Positions 7,753-12,513 of a stretch of 12,513 nt of DNA are shown here, in pieces. Location of the stretch: contig JAFGJA010000604.1 in NCBI GenBank assembly GCA_016929355.1, positions 1 through 12,513 on the forward strand. Direction: 5' to 3'. The notes below the pieces were generated by a model that had not been told where the DNA came from, ran no database searches, and saw nothing but the letters and a program-made list of their open reading frames with translations. This stretch comes from Anaerolineae bacterium. Its GTDB lineage: Bacteria; Chloroflexota; Anaerolineae; Aggregatilineales; Aggregatilineaceae. The position numbers were made by a program, and so were the translations under genes. Numbering within the stretch: the first letter of the stretch is position 1; every line of letters starts with the position of its first letter.

Positions 7753-7758
7753 ATTGTA
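7753..7758 (-). promoter_or_regulatory. Possible -10 box for the HerA-like gene
   Basis: Read on the minus strand this is TACAAT (five of six matches to TATAAT), about 45 bases before the chosen start. No good -35 hexamer lies 16-18 bases further upstream, so the promoter is only a possibility. Confidence 0.3.
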
Positions 7759-7806
7759 GCGCGTTTTATCCAACTTGATTTTAGCACGGATTTTCTAGCC
7801 TGGAAC

Positions 7807-7830
7807 ATTCTACCAAAATTTTGGGGGAAT
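7807..7830. promoter_or_regulatory. Near-palindromic candidate operator
   Basis: The core CCAAAATTTTGG (7813-7824) is a perfect 12-base palindrome. It is flanked symmetrically by ATTC (7807-7810) and GAAT (7827-7830), with two non-matching base pairs between core and flanks. In total 20 of 24 positions obey the dyad. It lies between two divergent genes, where a dimeric repressor or activator could control either or both. No binding protein can be named. Confidence 0.5.
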
Positions 7831-7925
7831 TTACGTCTTTTTTATAAGCCTGACGCCTGTGCCATGCCCTGCCTACGCATCCCCTACGGTTCTGCCGCAG
7901 CGTGTTTTTTTACGTATAACTGGAT

Positions 7926-7949
7926 GGAACTCCCGGCAAGATCGCCGTG
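7926..7949 (+). promoter_or_regulatory. Possible ECF-type promoter of the sigma/anti-sigma operon
   Basis: GGAAC at 7926-7930 matches the common ECF -35 element. CGTG at 7946-7949 follows after 15 bases and partly matches the CGTC -10 element, though the spacing is slightly short. Transcription would begin about 25 bases before the start codon, just ahead of the strong GGGAGG ribosome site. ECF factors often drive their own operons. The match is imperfect, and a second GGAAC at 7802-7806 has no -10 partner at usual spacing. Confidence 0.3.
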
Positions 7950-7980
7950 TCCTATCAAGTGCAATATAGAGGGAGGAATT

Positions 7981-8595
7981 ATGACCGGACCCGTTTATCA
8001 AACTCAAGCCGAACCCTCCGATCTGGCGCTGCTGCAAGCCATTGCGGAGGGGCACACACCCGCGCTGGATGAACTGTACGCGCGCTATAGTTCCGCTATC
8101 TTTGGTTTTTTGATGGCGCGGCTCAGTGACCGGCAGTTGGCCGAAGAGGTGTTGCAGGATGTCATGCTGGCGGCATGGCGCAGCGCGGGGAGCTTTCGCG
8201 GCGAAAGTAAGGTGTTAACCTGGTTGTTGAGCATTGCCCGCAATCGTGCGATTAATGCGGTGCGCAAGCGCAAAATTCCCGTTGTGCCCTATAACGACGC
8301 CCTGGATTCACCAGCAGATGATACCGGCCCGTTTGAGCGCCTCGTGCGGCAGAGCGAACAGCGCGCCGTGCGGGATGTGTTGCAGCAGTTGCCCGATCAT
8401 CAGCGCGAGGTATTGGTCCTGGTGTTTTATCACCAACTGACCGAAGCTGAAGTTGCGGCGGTGCTGGATATTGCGGTGGGCACGGTCAAGAGCCGGTTGC
8501 ATCGCGGCAAAGAAGCGCTGCGGCGCGCCTTGCAGCACGATTTAAACCTTTACAGCGATCTGCAAAACGAGGTGAGCCATGACACGCCCTACTAA
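7981..8595 (+). CDS. ECF-type RNA polymerase sigma factor
   Basis: This 204-residue group 4 sigma factor directs RNA polymerase to a stress- or envelope-responsive regulon. The sigma2 domain (about 26-96) includes the region EEVLQDVMLAAWRSAGSF (55-72) and the -10-recognising LTWLLSIARNRAINAVRKRK (79-98). The sigma4 domain (about 127-183) contains LPDHQREVLVLVFY (137-150) and the helix-turn-helix TEAEVAAVLDIAVGTVKSRL (154-173), which reads the -35 element. There are no regions 1.1, 1.2 or 3, as expected for ECF factors. The start at 7981 follows GGGAGG at ideal spacing. Its last 17 bases overlap the anti-sigma gene, so the two are translationally coupled and should be made in balanced amounts. 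The class is certain; the ECF subgroup and the target genes cannot be told. Confidence 0.95.
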   Translation: MTGPVYQTQAEPSDLALLQAIAEGHTPALDELYARYSSAIFGFLMARLSDRQLAEEVLQDVMLAAWRSAGSFRGESKVLTWLLSIARNRAINAVRKRKIPVVPYNDALDSPADDTGPFERLVRQSEQRAVRDVLQQLPDHQREVLVLVFYHQLTEAEVAAVLDIAVGTVKSRLHRGKEALRRALQHDLNLYSDLQNEVSHDTPY

Positions 8596-10306
8596 TCACC
8601 CGACTGATCATCACTATTGGGAATATCTGATCCCCTATTATGTCAATCGCACGTTGACGCCGCCGGAACGCATGGCGTTCGAGCGCCATCTGGTGACGTG
8701 TGCGGCGTGCCGGCAAGCGCTCGAAGACTGGCACAGCGTCGCCGGGATGGTGCAGCAGGAGGTGGCAGTTTGGGCACAGCAAACGCCCCCTTTATCGTCT
8801 GAGGTGCGGGCGCAGATTGGTATATCAACCCATGGCTCACGATCTGCTCACGCACCGGGCACGGTTGTAGTATCCCATTCATTACGCGGTGGACGGCAGA
8901 CAGGTCAGGCAGGGCGGGTGGCGCGTCGTCCGTTGCAAGTGCCGCTGACGCTGGTCGCGGCGGCGGTGATGATCGTAATCTTTGGCGGATTGCTGCTCTA
9001 TATGGCGACGAACGGTGATGATTCGTCGCCTGCCAGCCAAGCCGAAGTCAATAACGGCGTGCAGCCGACGTTAGGGTTGCGGCCCACCGGTACGCCGTTT
9101 ATCGAAGCGCAGGAATCGCCCATGTTTGCGCAGCCAGACGATTTGGGCATCCTCGATAGTGGCGGCAACAATAGTAATAACGCGGCTGGTGCGGGCGGTG
9201 CTGCGCCGGATATACAGGCGTTCGAATTGCCAACTGATAGTGGGATTGGGGGCGCGAATACAGCGTTTTGTCAGGCGATGACACTGACAACGGCGACAGT
9301 CATGATGTATGATCAACCGGGCGGTGATAACATCGTAGGGTATCTGAATCCCGGCGAAGCATTGGAGGTTTTTCAGCGCACGGTTGAGGGCTGGTATCAA
9401 TTGATCTGGTCAACGGGTTATCTGGGCGGTTGGGTGCGCGGCAGCGAGATTGCGCTCAATGGCGCATGTAATAACGTGCTGTATCCCACTCCCACCGGGA
9501 CTGTTTCGATTTTGGCGACGCCAACGGCGGTCTACCGGGGCAGTATCGGCATGGGCTACTTGATGATGACGACTGAGCAGGTCGGTGAGATCGCGACCAA
9601 TACGCGCGTGCGGATCAGTTATGCGTGGCAGGATAACGATGGGTGGTGGTACAACATTGTCGCGGAAGATGAAATCCGGCAGGCTGATGCGCGAACGTGG
9701 CAGTTAACCTATGCGCCGGATGTCACGCCCGGCCCGACACCAACCAATGTGTTTCAATATCTGGTGGGGAATGGCGATTACCGGTTTGTGACGCGCGAGC
9801 AGCTTGGCGCGATTCCCTCGTATACCGCCGTGCGGATCGACGCGGCGTGGTATGATGGCGTCGAGTGGAATTACACTATCGTATCGCAGGCGGGGGCGAG
9901 TGCCACCGCGCGCCTTTCGCAGATTCAGTATCCGCCGCCGGAATTTTTCGTGACGATGACCGCTACCGCGCAGGCTGTGATCCCGGCTGCCACGCTAACA
10001 GCGACTCCTACGGCTACGCCCCAAATCCCGCCCGCGCAGATTCAGTCCTTCACAGCTGATCCGAATCCGGCAGAGGCAGGGGTGGCGATCACGTTGGCCT
10101 GGGAAACGATCAATGCCGCGTCGGTGAGTGTGCGTGAAGTGAAACAGGATGGCACATTTGGGCAGTGGTACGAGGATTTAGCGACAGTTGGGACGCTGGT
10201 GGTCATCGCGCCGGATACCGGGGCGAGTCCGATCACGTATGTGTTGGTTGTGGCGGACAGCCTGGGCCGCGAGATCACAGGGCAGATCACGGTGCGCGTG
10301 GAATAA
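8579..10306 (+). CDS. Membrane-anchored zinc-type anti-sigma factor with SH3-like and Ig-like ectodomains
   Basis: This 575-residue protein should hold the ECF factor inactive at the membrane until a signal arrives. The cytoplasmic N-terminus has the zinc-type anti-sigma motif HLVTCAAC (H37, C41, C44; His11 or His12 may be the fourth ligand). A single membrane helix lies at about 121-143, preceded by a basic stretch (RVARRPLQ). The outside part has a Gly/Asn-rich spacer, an SH3-like domain (about 227-300, with Cys231 and Cys297 a possible disulfide), two related repeats (about 325-380 and 397-452), a Thr/Pro-rich linker (about 460-487) and an Ig-like domain (about 487-575) starting IQSFTADPNPAEAG. 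Most zinc anti-sigma factors are near 200 residues, so the ectodomain is unusually large and suggests sensing of the envelope, peptidoglycan or a polysaccharide. Start at 8579 has GAGGTGA upstream. The anti-sigma role is well supported; the ligand is unknown. Confidence 0.88.
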   Translation: MTRPTNHPTDHHYWEYLIPYYVNRTLTPPERMAFERHLVTCAACRQALEDWHSVAGMVQQEVAVWAQQTPPLSSEVRAQIGISTHGSRSAHAPGTVVVSHSLRGGRQTGQAGRVARRPLQVPLTLVAAAVMIVIFGGLLLYMATNGDDSSPASQAEVNNGVQPTLGLRPTGTPFIEAQESPMFAQPDDLGILDSGGNNSNNAAGAGGAAPDIQAFELPTDSGIGGANTAFCQAMTLTTATVMMYDQPGGDNIVGYLNPGEALEVFQRTVEGWYQLIWSTGYLGGWVRGSEIALNGACNNVLYPTPTGTVSILATPTAVYRGSIGMGYLMMTTEQVGEIATNTRVRISYAWQDNDGWWYNIVAEDEIRQADARTWQLTYAPDVTPGPTPTNVFQYLVGNGDYRFVTREQLGAIPSYTAVRIDAAWYDGVEWNYTIVSQAGASATARLSQIQYPPPEFFVTMTATAQAVIPAATLTATPTATPQIPPAQIQSFTADPNPAEAGVAITLAWETINAASVSVREVKQDGTFGQWYEDLATVGTLVVIAPDTGASPITYVLVVADSLGREITGQITVRVE

Positions 10307-10421
10307 GCGATCCGGTTTCGCGCGCGCCGATCGGGACGCACCCTCGCAAGGCTGCGCCTTGCCACCGATGGTCCATCGGTGAGCCGCGAAGCGGCTGAGG
10401 GTGCGTCCGGCTGCGATCCGG
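10307..10421. repeat. 9-base direct repeats around the cloverleaf
   Basis: GCGATCCGG occurs at 10307-10315 and again at 10413-10421, on either side of the cloverleaf. It could be a target duplication left by insertion of the element. However, GCGATCC is a frequent word in this window (for example near 1088, 2027, 3338 and 11358), so chance is a serious alternative. Confidence 0.3.
10334..10408. repeat. Perfect four-way-junction (cloverleaf) inverted repeat, 75 nt
   Basis: The outer stem GGACGCACCCTC (10334-10345) pairs perfectly with GAGGGTGCGTCC (10397-10408). Between them lie three abutting perfect hairpins: GCAAGGC/GCCTTGC with loop TGC (10346-10362), CACCGATG/CATCGGTG with loop GTC (10363-10381), and AGCCGC/GCGGCT with loop GAA (10382-10396). 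No base is unpaired at the junction, and only the nine triloop bases are single-stranded. This can form as single-stranded DNA on either strand, as a cruciform, or as RNA. It starts 28 bases after the anti-sigma stop. It may be a repetitive extragenic palindrome, a gene-less mobile element, or an RNA 3'-end structure; the sequence does not decide which. It is not a tRNA. Confidence 0.85.
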
Positions 10422-10458
10422 GGCGGATTGCAAAGCTGTAACATTGGGTTAGCGTAGA

Positions 10459-10486
10459 TTGATTTTTATTGCGTAAGTGATACAAT
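10459..10486 (+). promoter_or_regulatory. Sigma70-type promoter of the glycosyltransferase-like gene
   Basis: TTGATT at 10459-10464 (four of six matches to TTGACA) and TACAAT at 10481-10486 (five of six to TATAAT) are 16 bases apart. TGA directly before the -10 gives an extended TGn element. A transcript would start near 10493, about 33 bases before the start codon. This shows the gene is probably not a continuation of the sigma/anti-sigma operon. Confidence 0.65.
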
Positions 10487-10525
10487 GGCGTGCTATCCTT
10501 TTTAATGAACTGTTTTTGATGGCCT

Positions 10526-12361
10526 ATGGTTTTTCCTGCACGGTTAATAGTTGGTACACTCCTGCTTGTTTTTATCGCACTCGGTTTGCTCTATAGTGCG
10601 GTGACGCCGCTCTTTGAAGCGCCCGATGCTTACAGTCACTTTGCTGTCATCGAACACATTGCCCGTACCGGCCAACGCCCCCCGACTGCGAACGCGAAAG
10701 CGCAAGCCTGGAAACAGATGGCGTTTCACGCGCCGCTTTATTACTACACGTCTGCTGTGTTGATCAGCGGCCTGGATGCCAGCGATTTCCTATCCACCCA
10801 TCCCCGCAATCCGCACCGGCAGATCGGCAATGCGGGGGCGGATGATAATCAGAATTTCGCGGCCCATGCGGGCGATACGTGGCAGGGAGCCGGGTTAGCC
10901 GTTCATCTGGTGCGCTTCTACAGCTTATTTCTAGGCGTATTGACCTGCCTCGGCACGTATTGGTTAGCGCGAGGGCTAGCGCCGGGAACGCCCTGGCTGG
11001 CGGCGCTGGCGGTGCTGCTATTGATCGTTCACCCGCAGTTTGTGTTTCTCAATGGTGTGGTTACGAATGACGTGATGGTGACGGCGTGCAGCACCCTGAG
11101 TCTCGCGCTGACGGTGCATATCGTGCGCTATGGCTTGACGTGGCGGCGCGTTGGTGTGCTAGGCATCTTGGTTGGGTGTGCGTCGTTGGCGAAGGCAAGC
11201 GGTTTGAGCGTCGTTCCCATCGCCGGATTAGGCGTACTCTGGACCGCGTACCATCATCACCTGACATGGCGCAAAACAGCAGTTTATGTGGTGCTAATGG
11301 GCGTGCTGTGGGCGATCATTGCGGGCTGGTGGTACGCTGAAAACTGGATCACCTACGGCGATCCGTTTGGCACACAGCACATTGTTGAGGTCACAGGTGA
11401 GCGCGTCGGATCGGTTGACATCGAAGCCGATGTGCGGGCGCTGTTCTATTCCTACTGGGGACTGTTTGGCTGGTTCACGATCATGGCTCCGCAGTGGTTT
11501 TATACCTGGGCGCAGATGCTTTTAGCGATCAGTGGCATAGGGATTGCGCTCAGTCTATGGCGCGCATGGCGTCAGCGCACATTTAAGGCTGATGATCTGG
11601 CCCTGGTTGGACTGATGATCGTCGCCGTGACGATCTTGCTGGTCAGTTGGTGGACGTTTAACCAGCGCGTGTTGGCGAGTCAGGGGCGTTTGTTGTTTCC
11701 TGCGGTGGGCATTATCGCCAGTGGGATCGCGTGGGGCTTGCTGAGTCTGATCCGCGCTTTCCGTCACATACACTATGGCAAATTTATTGGTTATGGTGTC
11801 GCCGGTGGCTTGCTGGCGGGAATGGGCTTGGCGACGATCACCTTTCCCTTTACCGTAATCGCGCCTACCTTTGATCCGGGCGAGCAAATTCCCGTCGCTG
11901 AGTGGACGCCCCTGTCAGACGCGATCAGTGTCAATTTCCGCGAACCCTGGAACGATACCGCGTGTTTAACGTTGTGGATCGCCCCGCCGCCGGTCCAGGC
12001 CAGCGCTACCGTTCTTGATCTTGATCTGGTCTGGGAAACGCACTGTCCGCTCACCGGCTTTTGGAGCGAATTTGTGCATATTGTGCCGGGGGATGATACT
12101 GCCGAGGGCTATGAAGCGGCGGCGATTATCGCGCAGTATGACAGTATGCCCTTGCAAGGTAATTTGCCACTGCCCGCCTTTAAACCGGGGCATGTGGTCC
12201 AAGAAACCGTGCAGATTGATCTACCCGCGACTTTTGCGGCGGTGGATGTTTTTCGGATTTCCATTGGACTGTACGATGCAACGGGTACGTTTATCCGCAT
12301 GGTGACCGATAGCCCGACGGACAATCACGTCGAATTAGTTATTCATGTTTCAAGCCGTTAA
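10526..12361 (+). CDS. Polytopic GT-C-type glycosyltransferase-like membrane protein (DUF2142/GT39-like)
   Basis: This 611-residue membrane protein has about eleven or twelve hydrophobic helices, the first near residues 6-28 and the others spread between about 130 and 440. It ends in a soluble domain (about 450-611). The first extracytoplasmic loop carries FEAPDAYSHF (30-39), which recalls the acidic loop motif of GT-C lipid-linked-sugar transferases and DUF2142-like proteins. APLYYYTS (69-76), HPQFVFLNGVVTNDV (169-183) and SQGRLLFPAVG (385-395) also fit this group as seen in Chloroflexota. Such enzymes transfer a sugar from a polyprenyl-phosphate donor outside the membrane; the acceptor here is unknown. 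Cys480 and Cys507 in the C-terminal domain could pair. The start at 10526 has no clear ribosome site, so it is less certain than the others. It has its own promoter. The membrane class is sure; the enzyme activity is inferred. Confidence 0.65.
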   Translation: MVFPARLIVGTLLLVFIALGLLYSAVTPLFEAPDAYSHFAVIEHIARTGQRPPTANAKAQAWKQMAFHAPLYYYTSAVLISGLDASDFLSTHPRNPHRQIGNAGADDNQNFAAHAGDTWQGAGLAVHLVRFYSLFLGVLTCLGTYWLARGLAPGTPWLAALAVLLLIVHPQFVFLNGVVTNDVMVTACSTLSLALTVHIVRYGLTWRRVGVLGILVGCASLAKASGLSVVPIAGLGVLWTAYHHHLTWRKTAVYVVLMGVLWAIIAGWWYAENWITYGDPFGTQHIVEVTGERVGSVDIEADVRALFYSYWGLFGWFTIMAPQWFYTWAQMLLAISGIGIALSLWRAWRQRTFKADDLALVGLMIVAVTILLVSWWTFNQRVLASQGRLLFPAVGIIASGIAWGLLSLIRAFRHIHYGKFIGYGVAGGLLAGMGLATITFPFTVIAPTFDPGEQIPVAEWTPLSDAISVNFREPWNDTACLTLWIAPPPVQASATVLDLDLVWETHCPLTGFWSEFVHIVPGDDTAEGYEAAAIIAQYDSMPLQGNLPLPAFKPGHVVQETVQIDLPATFAAVDVFRISIGLYDATGTFIRMVTDSPTDNHVELVIHVSSR

Positions 12362-12409
12362 AAGGGCGGTTTGAGCTAACGCATATACTATCATTTAGGA
12401 GAGAAATAG
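12362..12409. other. Short intergenic gap with a strong ribosome binding site
   Basis: These 48 bases separate the glycosyltransferase-like gene from the next gene on the same strand. AGGAGA at 12397-12402 is a strong ribosome site for the ATG at 12410. TATACT at 12384-12389 resembles a -10 box but has no -35 partner. No terminator is visible, so the two genes may share a transcript. Confidence 0.4.
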
Positions 12410-12513
12410 ATGCGTCGCGTAATGTTGTATAGCACGTTGTGCCTGCTTCTGCTGAGTTTGCTCAGTGGAGCGGTTGTGGCCCAGGATGATGGCGATGATG
12501 ATGCCGTTATCCA
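12410..12513 (+). CDS. Secreted acidic protein, N-terminal fragment
   Basis: Only the first 34 codons are inside the window. They begin MRRVMLYST, continue with a Leu-rich hydrophobic core (LCLLLLSLLSGAVV), and reach a likely signal-peptidase I site after AVVA (about residue 24). The mature protein would start QDDGDDDAV, a strongly acidic stretch. The start is fixed by AGGAGA eight bases upstream. The tripartite pattern (Arg2-Arg3, hydrophobic core, small residues at -3/-1) makes export very likely. There is no lipobox Cys at the cleavage site, so a lipoprotein is unlikely. The function cannot be told. Confidence 0.75.
   Translation, partial: MRRVMLYSTLCLLLLSLLSGAVVAQDDGDDDAVI

Larger units (their letters stand above)
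7707..7980. other. Divergent regulatory region, HerA-like gene / ECF sigma gene
   Basis: This 274-base AT-richer gap lies between two divergent genes. It holds a near-palindrome at 7807-7830, a TACAAT -10-like box for the minus-strand gene, and a possible ECF-type promoter close to the sigma gene (each listed separately). The sigma frame stays open upstream to 7747, but that stretch has no sigma-like sequence and is read as non-coding. Confidence 0.5.
10307..10525. other. Intergenic region between anti-sigma factor and glycosyltransferase-like gene
   Basis: This 219-base gap contains a perfect cloverleaf-type inverted repeat at 10334-10408, flanked by 9-base direct repeats, and a good promoter at 10459-10486 (listed separately). 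An alternating CG tract (10319-10327) and a small CCGATCGG palindrome (10327-10334) abut the left foot of the cloverleaf. No T-run follows the cloverleaf on the plus strand. Confidence 0.6.

Noticed and set aside
7707..7808. 34-residue N-terminal extension of the HerA-like ATPase
   Set aside because: It would cover the -10-like box. It has no family-like sequence, while the ATG at 7706 has a GAGG site.
7747..7980. N-terminal extension of the ECF sigma factor
   Set aside because: The frame is open, but the 78 extra residues are Cys/Pro-rich and unlike any sigma region. The strong GGGAGG site belongs to the ATG at 7981.
10334..10408. tRNA or tRNA-like gene
   Set aside because: It is cloverleaf shaped, but the arms have 3-base loops, a 12-bp outer stem and no anticodon loop, T-loop motif or CCA end.
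10334..10408. Ordinary rho-independent terminator
   Set aside because: The stems are strong, but no T-run follows on the plus strand and the branched structure is not that of a simple terminator hairpin.
1..12513. CRISPR array, toxin-antitoxin pair or prophage genes
   Set aside because: No regularly spaced direct repeats, no small gene pairs with toxin-like features and no integrase or phage structural genes were seen on either strand.

Overview
The window looks like a chromosomal segment of a Chloroflexota bacterium, probably an Anaerolineae-type lineage. This is inferred from gene style: a very long anti-sigma factor carrying SH3-like and Ig-like ectodomains, a polytopic glycosyltransferase-like protein with a soluble C-terminal domain, and a Thermus-like branched-chain 2-oxo acid dehydrogenase. 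No rRNA or other decisive marker gene is present. GC is moderately high, and GATC is clearly over-represented by hand count. Coding density is high and no intergenic gap exceeds 300 bases.

Layout. (1) Positions 1-1035, minus strand: an MFS transporter that runs off the left edge. (2) A divergent promoter region, then a three-gene plus-strand operon (1179-4619) for E1alpha, E1beta and E2 of a 2-oxo acid dehydrogenase complex, best read as the branched-chain type. No E3 gene follows it. (3) A convergent gap (4620-4799) filled by a C/G-rich, MITE-like nested inverted repeat. (4) Positions 4800-7706, minus strand: a 968-residue HerA/FtsK-like P-loop ATPase with a Pro/Gln-rich linker, a coiled-coil region and a Gln-rich tail. 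(5) A divergent regulatory region (7707-7980) with a strong near-palindrome and a possible ECF-type promoter. (6) Positions 7981-10306, plus strand: an ECF sigma factor overlapping a membrane-anchored zinc-type anti-sigma factor, which together form a cell-envelope sensing module. (7) Positions 10307-10525: a gap holding a perfect 75-nt four-way-junction (cloverleaf) inverted repeat and then a good sigma70-type promoter. (8) Positions 10526-12361: a GT-C/DUF2142-like membrane protein. (9) Positions 12410-12513: the start of a secreted, acidic protein that runs off the right edge.

How the genes work together. The dehydrogenase genes form one metabolic unit (oxidative decarboxylation of branched-chain 2-oxo acids to acyl-CoA) and need an E3 supplied from elsewhere. 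The sigma/anti-sigma pair is translationally coupled and should act as one signalling unit. The HerA-like ATPase, transporter and glycosyltransferase-like protein have no evident functional link to their neighbours. The most unusual signal is the cloverleaf at 10334-10408: 66 of its 75 bases are paired in four abutting stems with no unpaired junction base.
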